DNA of 64,000 bases from Ensifer sp. IC4062 (GTDB lineage: Bacteria > Pseudomonadota > Alphaproteobacteria > Rhizobiales > Rhizobiaceae): contig NZ_JADYVD010000004.1 in the NCBI RefSeq assembly GCF_020193575.1, positions 1 through 64,000 on the forward strand. The letters run 5' to 3'. Shown here piece after piece: positions 53,995-63,155 of the stretch. Within the stretch, counting starts at the first letter, position 1. Every line of letters starts with the position of its first letter. Below the pieces are notes generated by a model. It ran no database searches. It saw only the letters and a program-made list of their open reading frames with translations, and was not told the DNA's origin. Position numbers and translations under genes: made by a program.

Positions 53995-55041
53995 ATGGCA
54001 TTGATCACATTGCGGCAATTGCTCGACCACGCGGCGGAGAACAATTATGCGCTGCCAGCCTTCAATGTGAACAATCTCGAATATATTCAGGCCGTCATGC
54101 GAGCTGCCGATGCGACGGAATCTCCGGTGATCCTGCAGGCAAGCCGCGGAGCGCGCGCCTATGCGGGGGACGCCTTCCTTCGCCATCTGATCCTCGGCGC
54201 GGCCGAGGAATACCCGCATATCCCGGTCTGTCTGCATCTCGACCATGGCGACCAGCCGTCGACCTGCATTTCCGCCATCACCAACGGCTTCACCTCGGTG
54301 ATGATGGACGGCTCGCTCGAAAAGGACGGCAAGACCGTTGCGAGCTACGAATATAATGTCGCAGTGACGGCGGAAGTCGTGAAGATCGCCCATGCGGCCG
54401 GCGTTTCCGTGGAAGGCGAACTCGGTTGCCTCGGCAATCTTGAAACAGGTGCAGGCGACAAGGAGGACGGCCACGGTTTCGAGGGCAAGCTATCCCGTGA
54501 AGAACTGCTGACGGATCCGGACCAGGCCTTCGATTTCGTTTCCAAGACCGGCGTCGACGCGCTTGCCGTCGCGATTGGCACCAGCCACGGCGCCTACAAG
54601 TTCACGCGCGAGCCAGACGGCGAGATTCTTTCGATAGACACGATTGCAAGGATCAACCGGCGGCTTCCGAACACCCACCTCGTCATGCATGGATCGTCGT
54701 CCGTGCCGGGCGATCTCCAGGAGCTCTTCAACGCCTATGGCGGCAAGATGAAGAAAACCTGGGGCGTGCCGGTCGCCGAGATCCAGAAGGCGATCCCGCT
54801 CGGCGTACGCAAGGTCAACATCGACACCGATCTCCGGCTCGCCTTCACCGGCGAAATCCGCAAGCACCATCTCGAGCATCCGGACAATTTCGATCCACGC
54901 AACTACCTGAAGCCTGCGATCGCGCGCATGACCGACGTCTGCAAGGAGCGCTTCGAGGCATTCCGCGCTGCCGGCCAAGCCTCTAAGATCAGGGTGCTGC
55001 GCCTGCCGGAAATGGCCAGGCATTACGCCAAAGCCGCCTGA
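53995..55041 (+). CDS. fba: Class II fructose-bisphosphate aldolase
   Basis: A 348-residue Zn-dependent aldolase of the CbbA/Calvin-cycle subtype, interconverting fructose-1,6-bisphosphate with dihydroxyacetone phosphate and glyceraldehyde-3-phosphate. It starts [20 protein letters not shown] with [10 protein letters not shown]. The catalytic Asp83 and Zn ligand His84 lie in HLDHGD (81-86). [32 protein letters not shown] and [14 protein letters not shown] carry the remaining metal and phosphate ligands. ATG 53995 has AGGGAG upstream. No other Calvin-cycle gene is adjacent. It ends with a strong terminator. Confidence 0.93.
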   Translation: MALITLRQLLDHAAENNYALPAFNVNNLEYIQAVMRAADATESPVILQASRGARAYAGDAFLRHLILGAAEEYPHIPVCLHLDHGDQPSTCISAITNGFTSVMMDGSLEKDGKTVASYEYNVAVTAEVVKIAHAAGVSVEGELGCLGNLETGAGDKEDGHGFEGKLSREELLTDPDQAFDFVSKTGVDALAVAIGTSHGAYKFTREPDGEILSIDTIARINRRLPNTHLVMHGSSSVPGDLQELFNAYGGKMKKTWGVPVAEIQKAIPLGVRKVNIDTDLRLAFTGEIRKHHLEHPDNFDPRNYLKPAIARMTDVCKERFEAFRAAGQASKIRVLRLPEMARHYAKAA

Positions 55042-55077
55042 CCCGCGCCAAGGCACATTGGGGCAGGGAAAATCACG

Positions 55078-55115
55078 ATGCGGCGCGCCTGAAAGGGCGC
55101 GCCGCATCGCTTTTT
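55078..55115 (+). terminator. Strong Rho-independent terminator after fba
   Basis: ATGCGGCGCGCC (55078-55089) pairs perfectly with GGCGCGCCGCAT (55096-55107) around TGAAAG, followed by CGCTTTTT. It can also end the convergent exporter transcript. Confidence 0.9.
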
Positions 55116-55122
55116 GTTGAAC

Positions 55123-56928
55123 TCAACCGTGGCGTTCCACGCGTGTCTCGTGCTCGTAAAGCTGATCCATGCTCAACGAGGCGACGTCAGCCAGCGGCGT
55201 CTGGCTTTTCACGCGGCCGCTGCCGAGAACCACCACGTCGTCACAAAACGATATTGTGCTGCGGTGGTGGCTGATCACGATGGTCGTGCGGCGGCCAGCC
55301 CTTAGTCTCAGCGTCTCGACGATAGCGGCCTCCGACAGGCCGTCCACGGCATTGGTCGCTTCGTCGAGGATCAGAATTTCGGGGTCGCGCACCAAGGCCC
55401 TGGCAAGGGCAATGCGCTGCCGCTGCCCCGCCGACAGGCTCGCTCCGCGATAGCCGACGATTGTCGCGTACCCCTCGGGCAGCTTCTCCACGAAGCCGTG
55501 TGCCTCGGCCAGTTTGGCTGCTCGCTCCACTTCGGCGAGCGTTGCGTCCTGGCCGTAGGTGATATTGTCGAAGATGCTGCCGTCCACCAGTTCGAGATCC
55601 TGGCTGGCGACCGCAATCTGACGCCGCCACTGGGCGGGATCGATTTGATCGAGCGGCACACCGTCGACGAGGATGCGCCCTTCGTCAGGCTCCACAAACC
55701 GGCACAGGAGATTGACGACCGTGGTCTTGCCAGCGCCCGACCGTCCGATGATCGCCGTCGAGCGGCCGCTGCGAATTTCGAACGTGGCCGAGCGCAGCAC
55801 GATCGGGCGTGTCTCAGAGCCCGGATATCGGAACGTCACGTGATCGAATTTCATGCCCTCGCGCAATCCCGCGACGGGCTCATGACCCGCGGGAGGCTTG
55901 GGCTTGTCCGACGGATCGAGAAGCCAGCGCACCTCTTCGAGCGACCCGCTCCAACCTTGGATCTGCCCCCAGGACATTTGCAGCGCACGCACGTGCGGCT
56001 GCAATCGATAGAGCAGCACGACGAAGGCGACGATGACCGGAAAGCTCACGCCGACAGACCACGCACTGACAACCGCCGCCAGGAACAGGGCGGAATGCAA
56101 CACTTCGGTGAGCGGCGGCAACGAGCCCTGGCGGCTCTGCAGGACGAATCCAGCCCGGCGGACGGCGTCCGAAGCGGCATCGAATACCGCCTTCTCACGC
56201 TCCTCCTGGCCGAACACGCGGATCAGCCGCCCGGCGTGCACGAGATGAAGCATCCTCGCGGCGAGTTCGCTGTTGAACGACGTCACGTCGCGGCTCGGGC
56301 CTCTAAGAGTAGCCGACAAAGCGGCGTGCGCGAGTTGGACGAGGACGAGGCCAAGCGCGACGAACAGCGTCATCTGCCAGGAAAGCAAGAGCAGAAACGC
56401 TAGCAGGATGACGGCAGCGGACCCGTTCACCAGGGCAGCAAGCACGGTCTGTATTGCGTCGGAGGCCCGCCACGACTCGTTGGAGATGATGTTGAGCAGG
56501 CGACCGGGATTTTGCTGCAGGAAGAAAGGATACCCGATCCTCAAGAGTTGGTCCGAGAGAGCACCTCGGATCGCGTGGCTCGCCTTTCCATAGATAAAGG
56601 TCGTCAGCAGTGTGTTTGCAAAGGCGAGGACATTCTTCAGCGCGATCAGTGCAAGAACGCCCGCTGCGATCGCCAATAGTCTCTGGCCGTCATCGAGCCC
56701 CGCCCCCACCTGCTGAAAGAAGGCGGAGATACCCTGTAGCCCGCCGGCATCCTGGTTTCCGGCAATAATGCCAAGCATCGGGATGATAAGTCCTATGCCG
56801 GCACCTTCGAGCGCGGCGCTGGCGAGGCCCAGAACCACGACGATGGGCAGCAAACGCAACTGCCTTCCAAGCGCGTTGCGCAGAACCTGCATGCCGGGCA
56901 AAACGAATCGCAACATGACGGTCCTCAT
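55123..56928 (-). CDS. msbA2: ABC exporter, MsbA2-like
   Basis: 601 residues. Six membrane helices (~10-300) are fused to one ATPase domain (~345-590): Walker A GRSGAGKTT, Q-loop SQDLELVDGSIFDNI, signature LSAGQRQRIALA, Walker B ILILDEATNAVD, and H-loop ISHHRSTI. Such half-transporters dimerise to flip lipid-linked sugars or lipids. The ATG at 56928 overlaps the glycosyltransferase stop (ATGA). Gene order (acyltransferase, two glycosyltransferases, exporter, aldolase) matches my memory of the S. meliloti msbA2 locus, where the exporter is needed for symbiosis. The family call is firm, the msbA2 identity moderate. Confidence 0.85.
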   Translation of the reverse strand: MRTVMLRFVLPGMQVLRNALGRQLRLLPIVVVLGLASAALEGAGIGLIIPMLGIIAGNQDAGGLQGISAFFQQVGAGLDDGQRLLAIAAGVLALIALKNVLAFANTLLTTFIYGKASHAIRGALSDQLLRIGYPFFLQQNPGRLLNIISNESWRASDAIQTVLAALVNGSAAVILLAFLLLLSWQMTLFVALGLVLVQLAHAALSATLRGPSRDVTSFNSELAARMLHLVHAGRLIRVFGQEEREKAVFDAASDAVRRAGFVLQSRQGSLPPLTEVLHSALFLAAVVSAWSVGVSFPVIVAFVVLLYRLQPHVRALQMSWGQIQGWSGSLEEVRWLLDPSDKPKPPAGHEPVAGLREGMKFDHVTFRYPGSETRPIVLRSATFEIRSGRSTAIIGRSGAGKTTVVNLLCRFVEPDEGRILVDGVPLDQIDPAQWRRQIAVASQDLELVDGSIFDNITYGQDATLAEVERAAKLAEAHGFVEKLPEGYATIVGYRGASLSAGQRQRIALARALVRDPEILILDEATNAVDGLSEAAIVETLRLRAGRRTTIVISHHRSTISFCDDVVVLGSGRVKSQTPLADVASLSMDQLYEHETRVERHG

Positions 56929-57962
56929 CTCAACTTTGCCGCTGCCTGATCGATCTGACACAGCCCTGCACGCGGCGCCGGGCCGGTCACGGCAAGGCGC
57001 GCAAACCTTGCTGCGCCAAGCAGGTTCATCGACACGATCGGCCAATGGGATAGCTGGAGTTCAGGGTCGAACCTCTCACCGCCGAAGGTCTGGCCGCAGG
57101 CGGATCTGAAAGTCCAGCAGAAGTGCTTGAGCAGCCAGGGCGCCCTGAATAAATGTTTCAAGCAAAGAGCGCCGTTACCGAGGCTGTAGTTGCGGTGCAG
57201 CTTCTCAATGGCCTCACGAGCCTTCCGGCCATGGTGGTGGTAGACGGTCATGTCGGGCACGTATTCGACCGGGATATCGAGTTGAAAGGCGCGGACGAGA
57301 TAGTCGGTATCCTCAGCCGATTGTAGCGGCGCGCCAGCTCCGAAGCGCTCGTCGAAAGGGCCGACCAGCGCGGCGACGTCGCGGTGCATCGTCATGTTGC
57401 ACCCGAGCACGAAACCGCCCGGATGGACGTCGCGGGTCAATCGCGCAGAAACCCTCGATCGTTTGATCGTGAATGGCAGATCGGAGGGATCGCCGAGTTC
57501 GACGCGGCCGCCGCGGATGATGCGCCGTTCGCCATCGGCGTAATGCCGCGCGAGATCGCCGAGATAGTGCCGGTGCACTTTACAGTCGTCGTCGACGAAA
57601 ACGAGAATCCGGCCGCGTGCCCGCTCCATTCCCGCATTGCGCGCCGCCGCCAGACCGGCGCGCGGCTCGGCGACGAGCGCGATTGCGACAGGCGACGCCG
57701 CCGCTATTCGGATCAGTTCGTCCGGCGTCCCATCCGTCGAGCCGTTGTCGACGATCACGAGTTCGCTGGCGATCCCAGCATAGGCGAGACATGCGGCCTC
57801 GATCGACCGGATGCAGGCGGCAAGTGCCTGAACGCGGTTCCGCGTGCAGACGATGAAGCTTGCAAATGGCCGCGATCCGCTGGAAATCGCAGTGGTTGAG
57901 GTCGGCCGTGCGACCACTGCGTTCGGATGCTCTTGTGCGGCTGCGGAACGTCCGGACGCCAT
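56925..57962 (-). CDS. Family 2 glycosyltransferase
   Basis: ~345 residues with a GT-A fold. The nucleotide-sugar part shows SFIVCTRNRVQALAACI, VIVDNGSTDGT, AARNAGMERARGRILVFVDDD (DxD-like metal site) and GCNMTMHRDVAALVGPFDERFG with AEDTDYLVRAF as the acceptor/catalytic region. The ATG at 57962 sits one base after the previous gene's stop; an ATG at 57977 is also possible. It adds one sugar, type unknown, to the saccharide built by this operon and presumably exported by the MsbA2-like protein. Confidence 0.88.
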   Translation of the reverse strand: MASGRSAAAQEHPNAVVARPTSTTAISSGSRPFASFIVCTRNRVQALAACIRSIEAACLAYAGIASELVIVDNGSTDGTPDELIRIAAASPVAIALVAEPRAGLAAARNAGMERARGRILVFVDDDCKVHRHYLGDLARHYADGERRIIRGGRVELGDPSDLPFTIKRSRVSARLTRDVHPGGFVLGCNMTMHRDVAALVGPFDERFGAGAPLQSAEDTDYLVRAFQLDIPVEYVPDMTVYHHHGRKAREAIEKLHRNYSLGNGALCLKHLFRAPWLLKHFCWTFRSACGQTFGGERFDPELQLSHWPIVSMNLLGAARFARLAVTGPAPRAGLCQIDQAAAKLR

Positions 57963-57963
57963 G

Positions 57964-59067
57964 TTAGGCCACGCCATTCTGAGGAAGAACAGTCGCCGCG
58001 GGCACCGATTGCAGGTACCGCGCCAGCCCGTCCACCCGCTTGGTGGCAGCAAGCGAAATGCGGCTGCACCAAGGTGCGCGCGCACCGGCGAGCAAACCGT
58101 ATCGCTCGCGGCGCCGAATTAGACCCCATTTTCCGGTCTGGGTCAGGAAAGCATGGGTCAGCTCCGGTCGCTCTTCATCGGCTATGAGCTGATAAAGAAA
58201 GTAGAAGAAACAGAGGGCTCCGTCCTCATAGGCCCGGCGCACTTCCGCTGGTCGGGACGAGATTTTCCGTTCGAGCGCCAGGACGAATTCGGCGAGATTT
58301 CGTATCGTCTCGATCGTGACCGCGATGCCGATCTCGGCGAGCGCGTTCGTGTCATCGACGAGGCATTCCTGCTGAAGGTTTTCGGCCACGATCTTCAGAT
58401 GGGTCTGGCGCATCCGGCGCTTGTGCTTGTTCGTGACGCTGTCGCCGTGGATACGATAGGCGACCAGGGCTTCATCGATAATCGAAACCGGCAAGCGGTC
58501 GGCGATGCGCCTGAACAGATCGAAGTCCTCCGCATGCACGTAGCTCGCATCGTAAGCGAGCATCGGCTCCGGTATTACCTTGCGATTGTAGATCACCGTC
58601 GAGTGCATGAAGATCGTGAAGAACATCGACAAAGTGCGCAGGCTTCCGGGCCGAAAGATCGGGTTGGGCGTCCCGCGAATGATGCGATTGCCAATTAACG
58701 TGTCGATCCCCGTGCCGCAAAGCGCCAGCTCCGGCCGTTGGCTGAACAAAGCGACCTGGCGCGAAAAGCGGAACGGATAGGAAATGTCGTCGGCATCCAT
58801 CCTGGCGATGAGTTCGCCTCTGGCGAGAGCCAGCCCCTCGTTCAACGTGGCAATAAGGCCGCGGTTTTCGCGCGAGACGATGGCAATGCGATCGTCATTC
58901 TTCCGGTATCGCTCCAGGATCTCCAGCGAACGATCCGTCGATCCGTCGTCAATGGCAATGATTTCGACATGCTCGTAGTCCTGACGCAGGATGCTTTCGA
59001 GCGCCGCGGCAAGAAAGAATTCCGCATTGTAGACAGGCAGCAAGACAGAAACCAATGGCGTGGGCAT
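57964..59067 (-). CDS. Family 2 glycosyltransferase
   Basis: 367 residues. The GT2 domain at ~1-220 starts PLVSVLLPVYNAEFFLAAAL, with IIAIDDGSTDRSLEIL, the metal-binding DxD in IARMDADDISYP, and the acceptor segment HAEDFDLFRRIAD. The C-terminal half is helical and lacks clear membrane spans. It lies 13 bases after the acyltransferase gene and one base before the second glycosyltransferase, all on the minus strand. The sugar is unknown. Confidence 0.9.
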   Translation of the reverse strand: MPTPLVSVLLPVYNAEFFLAAALESILRQDYEHVEIIAIDDGSTDRSLEILERYRKNDDRIAIVSRENRGLIATLNEGLALARGELIARMDADDISYPFRFSRQVALFSQRPELALCGTGIDTLIGNRIIRGTPNPIFRPGSLRTLSMFFTIFMHSTVIYNRKVIPEPMLAYDASYVHAEDFDLFRRIADRLPVSIIDEALVAYRIHGDSVTNKHKRRMRQTHLKIVAENLQQECLVDDTNALAEIGIAVTIETIRNLAEFVLALERKISSRPAEVRRAYEDGALCFFYFLYQLIADEERPELTHAFLTQTGKWGLIRRRERYGLLAGARAPWCSRISLAATKRVDGLARYLQSVPAATVLPQNGVA

Positions 59068-59080
59068 CGTTCAGCTCTAG

Positions 59081-60268
59081 TTATTGAAGATCCGAAGCTT
59101 GAAAGGATTTGCGGGCGCTGATTGGCTCCGGACGATAGGCAGGATATTCGGCGTCCCTGCCTGCAGTCCGGTCGCCCGCATTTGTGAATACCGGCACAGC
59201 TCCCGAGGCCTTCGGCCGAACGTATGGGAAATGCCGTTTCAGCGCATTGAGCGGCTTTTCGAAGGCCAGCCAGGAGATCGACGCGATCAGCAACGTAGCT
59301 GCGCCCGCAACCAGGAGCCGCCCAAGCCCCTGCTCGGAGACGTTGACGGGAAGCCAGGGCTGAGCCTTGACGGCCAGCGCGAGCACGATCGCATGATAGA
59401 GATAGACGCCATAACTGATGCGCCCGAGCGCGGTCAGGGGCGGAAGCTCAGCCAGCCGGCCGAGATGGCCGTTGATCCCCTTCGAACAAGCGCCAACCAG
59501 CACCGTCAGCGGCAAAAGGGGGAACACCTCCAGCCCGATCCAGCCCAGCCACTCGAGCATCGGCGTCAACGTCGCGGGTCTTAGCCACAACAAGAAAACC
59601 GATGCACTGAGGAGTGGCATCCAACTGAACCTCGCCCATTGCGGCCAGGCCGCATTCGTCGACCGGTAGGCGGCGAGCAGAGCGCCGGAGGCGAGCGCAT
59701 CCATTGAGGCGGGGGGAAGCAGATCGCGAGCCAGCGACGGCGTACCCGTAAACGGCCAATAGAAGCGGTAGGCGATGGAGCAAGCGATGACGCCGACGCA
59801 AATTGCTGCGATCGAGCGTCTCGGCGCGATCAGGACGATCAACGGCCAGACGACATAGAATTGCTCTTCAATGCTAAGGCTCCACGTATGACAGAGGACC
59901 CATGGCGTCCACGCGTCTTGGAGCGCGTACCAGAAATTCGATAGATAAAGCGCGTGCCACGCCAGCACCCCCGTGGAACTCTCCAGATCGATCAGCCAGA
60001 CGATGCCGAGGACTGCGAAATAGGGCGGAAAGATGCGCAGCGCCCGACGCGCATAAAAGGATTTCAGCGCCGTCGCCGGCTCGAACCGGGCATTCTCACG
60101 CGCGTCGAGCAACAGCCGGGTGATCAAGAAGCCGCTCAGCACGAAGAACAGCCGCACGCCGATATGGCCCCAATAGGATCCATCTGCTGCGAAAAAATGT
60201 CCATAGAGCACCATCGTGACAGCGATGGCTCTCAACCCATCCAACTGCCGGTCGCGTGCAATCCGCAT
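59081..60268 (-). CDS. Membrane acyltransferase (acyltransferase-3/OafA-type)
   Basis: 395 residues and about ten membrane helices. It starts MRIARDRQLDGLRAIAVTMV with LYGHFF, where the His is the predicted catalytic residue, and has VLSGFLITRLLL, typical of OafA/ExoZ enzymes, and WSLSIEEQFYVVWPL. It would O-acetylate or O-succinylate a surface saccharide using an acyl-CoA on the cytoplasmic side. First gene of the acyltransferase-GT-GT-exporter operon. Confidence 0.9.
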   Translation of the reverse strand: MRIARDRQLDGLRAIAVTMVLYGHFFAADGSYWGHIGVRLFFVLSGFLITRLLLDARENARFEPATALKSFYARRALRIFPPYFAVLGIVWLIDLESSTGVLAWHALYLSNFWYALQDAWTPWVLCHTWSLSIEEQFYVVWPLIVLIAPRRSIAAICVGVIACSIAYRFYWPFTGTPSLARDLLPPASMDALASGALLAAYRSTNAAWPQWARFSWMPLLSASVFLLWLRPATLTPMLEWLGWIGLEVFPLLPLTVLVGACSKGINGHLGRLAELPPLTALGRISYGVYLYHAIVLALAVKAQPWLPVNVSEQGLGRLLVAGAATLLIASISWLAFEKPLNALKRHFPYVRPKASGAVPVFTNAGDRTAGRDAEYPAYRPEPISARKSFQASDLQ

Positions 60269-60661
60269 CGAAGATCCCCCTCCGAGTTCAAAATCTTTGC
60301 GGGATACTCTCCTGGTGGCACTAGTTCCCTACGCAATCATGATTTTTTGCCGCCGGTTTCGGTGAAAGTACTCTGGCGAGGACCTCAAATTTATGCAGGT
60401 AAATGAATCGTTAAAGGGCAGCCTGCGTGACAGTAGGAGCGAATAGGGCCAAACTTTGGCGCGGGAGAACCGAGGATAACGTAGCGGGAGCCGAGAAACG
60501 TGGAGTGTGTCTTTGCGGCAATATCGGACTAAAGTCTGATTAGACATCAGGTCGCGGGCAGATGCAGAGACGTTAGTTGTAGAAACCTTGACAATACAGC
60601 CGACAGGCCGCGCGATGATAAGAATATACTAATTCAACTATCCCGCGCGAGCGTCTGTAGA
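60269..60661. promoter_or_regulatory. Upstream region of the polysaccharide operon
   Basis: About 390 bases without a supported gene. ATCGGACT-AA-AGTCTGAT (60523-60540) is a near-perfect 18-base palindrome about 255 bases before the acyltransferase start; a regulator dimer might bind it. The region also holds the 3' end signals of the MerR-like gene, though no clear terminator is seen. Confidence 0.4.
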
Positions 60662-61486
60662 CTAGAATGTCGGCGGCGTGTTGATCCACAGCAGAACGGT
60701 TTCGCCGTCGTGGCGATTGGACCAGGCATGCCGGCGGCGGCTCTCGAAATAGAGCGAGTCGCCCGGATGAAGGTCGTAGAACTGATCGGAATCCAATATG
60801 AACTCGACACGACCGGAGAGGACATAGACGAACTCCTCGCCATCGTGGCGATATGCACCTTCGCTCGAAGCTCCCGGCGCCAGCACAAAACGATGGCAGT
60901 CCATCTGGTTTTTGCCCTCGGCGAGCAATTGCACGGTCACCCCCGGCGTCGTCCGCGGCCAGTTTCGCCACTCGCCGGCTTTGACGAGTGCCCGCACCTC
61001 CGGTTCCTCCTCGCCCGAGAGGCTGGAAACAGTCGTGCCGAAATATTCCGCGAGATTATGAAGGACTGCGACCGAGACGCCTTGGGACGTACGCTCCAGC
61101 GTCGAGAGTACGGATGCGGCAATGCCGACATCGCTTGCCACCTGTTCGAGCGTCTTGCCCGCTGCATGGCGCAGGCTCCGCAACTTTCGGCCGACCTGGA
61201 GGTCAGGATTGCTCTCCGACGATGCAGCTGGACCGGTGTCGTCGTTCGCACCCTCTGCCTCCAAAGCCTCGCGAATGGCAGCCGGGTTCAGACCGCGCTC
61301 GGCACGAAACCAGGAAATGCGCTTCAGCCGAGCGAGATCTGCATCGGTATATTGCCGATGCCCTGTCGCCGAACGCTCCGGTACTACGAGCCCCTGCGTT
61401 TCCCACAGCCTGAGCGTGGACGCCGACACGCCGGCCAGCCTTGCGGCCTCCGCAACCTTGTAGCGTACACTACCGGCTCCGCTCAT
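60662..61486 (-). CDS. Three-domain regulator: MerR HTH, XRE HTH and cupin
   Basis: 274 residues. An N-terminal MerR-type winged HTH (YKVAEAARLAGVSASTLRLWETQGLV, ~7-32) is joined to a lambda-repressor-like XRE HTH (LRSLRHAAGKTLEQVASDVGIAASVLSTLERTSQGVS, ~100-136) and a C-terminal cupin (YRHDGEEFVYVLSGRVEFILD, ~208-228; RRHAWSN). Two DNA-binding domains plus a small-molecule sensor in one chain is a distinctive design. I choose ATG 61486 because AGAGGAAA lies 9 bases upstream. Divergent from gabT, it is the likely regulator of GABA catabolism here. Confidence 0.88.
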   Translation of the reverse strand: MSGAGSVRYKVAEAARLAGVSASTLRLWETQGLVVPERSATGHRQYTDADLARLKRISWFRAERGLNPAAIREALEAEGANDDTGPAASSESNPDLQVGRKLRSLRHAAGKTLEQVASDVGIAASVLSTLERTSQGVSVAVLHNLAEYFGTTVSSLSGEEEPEVRALVKAGEWRNWPRTTPGVTVQLLAEGKNQMDCHRFVLAPGASSEGAYRHDGEEFVYVLSGRVEFILDSDQFYDLHPGDSLYFESRRRHAWSNRHDGETVLLWINTPPTF

Positions 61487-61533
61487 CGATCCGTTTCCTC
61501 TTTCTGGCATCGGGGCTCCAGGCGATTCCAGCG

Positions 61534-61584
61534 ATTCAAAGTGCTTCAGCGTCCCTTGCGCGCCTGATAAGACGCGGCGCTGTA
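61534..61584 (+). repeat. Dispersed rhizobial hairpin repeat, copy 5
   Basis: ATTCAAAGTGCTTCAGCG (61534-61551) is followed by TGCGCGCCTGATAAGACGCG and GCGCTGTAG, the full two-part hairpin. It lies between the regulator and gabT. Confidence 0.7.
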
Positions 61585-61708
61585 GGCTGCTGGCAATCTA
61601 GCCGCCGGGCTCGTGGATTTACAAGAAGCGCTCATCAGTAGCGGTGTTGTCTCGATCACCAAATTTGATTTGCAATCCATCGGAAAAGATGTACCACTTC
61701 CGGAGAAA

Positions 61709-61727
61709 AATTGCAGAAAAAATGCAA
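61709..61727 (+). promoter_or_regulatory. Candidate operator before gabT
   Basis: TTGCA (61711-61715) and TGCAA (61723-61727) form an inverted repeat around GAAAAAA, 29 bases before the chosen gabT start. The 17 bases from 61709 match the opp upstream element at 53578-53594 at 15 positions. Confidence 0.5.
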
Positions 61728-61756
61728 CATATTCCCTCATGAACAGGACAACGACG

Positions 61757-63025
61757 ATGACCAGTCTCACCGATCGCAAGAATGCAGCCATCTCCCGTGG
61801 AGTCGGGATGACCACGCAGATCTACGCCGACCGCGCTGAAAATGCAGAGATCTGGGACAAGGAGGGCAACCGTTACATCGACTTCGCCGCGGGCATCGCA
61901 GTCGTCAACACGGGTCATCGCCACCCCAAGGTGATTGCCGCGGTTAAGGAACAGCTCGACCGCTTCACCCACACCTGCCACCAGGTCGTGCCCTACGAAA
62001 ATTATGTCCATCTCGCCGAGCGCCTGAACGCGCTTGCGCCGGGCAACTTCGCCAAGAAGACGATCTTCGTCACGACCGGTGCCGAGGCCGTGGAAAACGC
62101 GGTCAAGATCGCCCGCGCCGCGACGGGGCGCCAGGCGATCGTCGCCTTCGGTGGCGGCTTCCATGGCCGCACCTTCATGGGCATGGCACTGACCGGCAAG
62201 GTGGTGCCCTACAAGGTCGGATTCGGCGCGATGCCGGGAGACGTCTTCCACGCCCCCTTCCCGATCGAGCTCCACGGCGTCAGCGTGGAACAGTCGCTTG
62301 CCGCACTGAAGAAGCTCTTTGCCGCCGACGTCGATCCGGCCCGCGTAGCTGCAATCATCATCGAGCCGGTTCAGGGCGAAGGCGGCTTTTACCCGGCTCC
62401 GACCGCCTTCCTGAAGGCGCTGCGCGAAATCTGTGACCAGCATGGCATCCTGCTGATCGCCGATGAGGTTCAGACCGGCTTTGCCCGCACGGGCAAGCTG
62501 TTTGCGATGGAACACCACGACGTCGCTCCCGATCTGATGACCATGGCAAAGAGTCTCGCCGGCGGCTTTCCGCTTGCCGCGGTCACTGGTCGCGCCGAAA
62601 TTATGGACGCACCCGGTCCGGGGGGGCTCGGCGGCACCTATGGCGGCAACCCGCTCGGCATCGCCGCCGCGCATGCTGTCCTCGACGTCATTGAGGAGGA
62701 GAAGCTCTGCGAACGCGCGAACCAACTGGGCAACCGCCTGAAGCAGCGCCTCGCCGCGATCCGCGAAAAGACGCCGGAGATCGTCGATATCCGCGGTCCA
62801 GGCTTCATGAATGCGGTGGAATTCAATGACGTGCAGACCAACCTGCCAAGCGCGGAATTCGCCAACAAAGTCCGCCTCATCGCCTTGGAAAAGGGCCTGA
62901 TCCTTCTGACCTGCGGCGTCCATGGCAACGTCATCCGCTTCCTGGCGCCGATCACGATCCAGGACGAAGTCTTCGCGGAAGCGCTCGATATTCTCGAAGC
63001 GTCGATCCTTGAGGCGCGCGGTTGA
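61757..63025 (+). CDS. gabT: 4-aminobutyrate aminotransferase (GabT)
   Basis: A 422-residue class III PLP aminotransferase converting GABA and 2-oxoglutarate to succinate semialdehyde and glutamate. FVTTGAEAVENAVKIAR (~97-113), GGFHGRTFMGMAL, IIEPVQGEGGF, LIADEVQTGFARTGK and the PLP-lysine Lys265 in MAKSLAGGFPL are all present. The frame is open to 61613, but ATG 61757 (MTSLTDRKNAAISRGVG) starts where the family does; the longer N-terminus would cover the operator. Followed by gabD. Confidence 0.93.
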   Translation: MTSLTDRKNAAISRGVGMTTQIYADRAENAEIWDKEGNRYIDFAAGIAVVNTGHRHPKVIAAVKEQLDRFTHTCHQVVPYENYVHLAERLNALAPGNFAKKTIFVTTGAEAVENAVKIARAATGRQAIVAFGGGFHGRTFMGMALTGKVVPYKVGFGAMPGDVFHAPFPIELHGVSVEQSLAALKKLFAADVDPARVAAIIIEPVQGEGGFYPAPTAFLKALREICDQHGILLIADEVQTGFARTGKLFAMEHHDVAPDLMTMAKSLAGGFPLAAVTGRAEIMDAPGPGGLGGTYGGNPLGIAAAHAVLDVIEEEKLCERANQLGNRLKQRLAAIREKTPEIVDIRGPGFMNAVEFNDVQTNLPSAEFANKVRLIALEKGLILLTCGVHGNVIRFLAPITIQDEVFAEALDILEASILEARG

Positions 63026-63034
63026 CGGCAACTC

Positions 63035-63058
63035 GGGCGCCCGCTATCGCGGGCGTCC
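63035..63058 (+). terminator. Hairpin between gabT and gabD
   Basis: GGGCGCCCGC (63035-63044) pairs with GCGGGCGTCC (63049-63058) around TATC, 10 pairs with one G.T wobble. No T-run follows, so it may lower gabD expression or act as a processing site. Confidence 0.45.
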
Positions 63059-63155
63059 GGACAGCAACGCCGGCTCGGACGTGCGCAACCGCCACTCCGC
63101 AAGAAATGAAGCGAGGCTTGGCTCTGCCACAACAGACCTCGCCCGAGGAAGTGCC

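Noticed and set aside
57544-58188. Plus-strand frames over the glycosyltransferase genes
   Set aside because: Antisense shadows of two GT2 genes with clear motifs.
61619-63031. 470-codon minus-strand frame opposite gabT
   Set aside because: Antisense shadow of gabT; no domain, and low-complexity composition.
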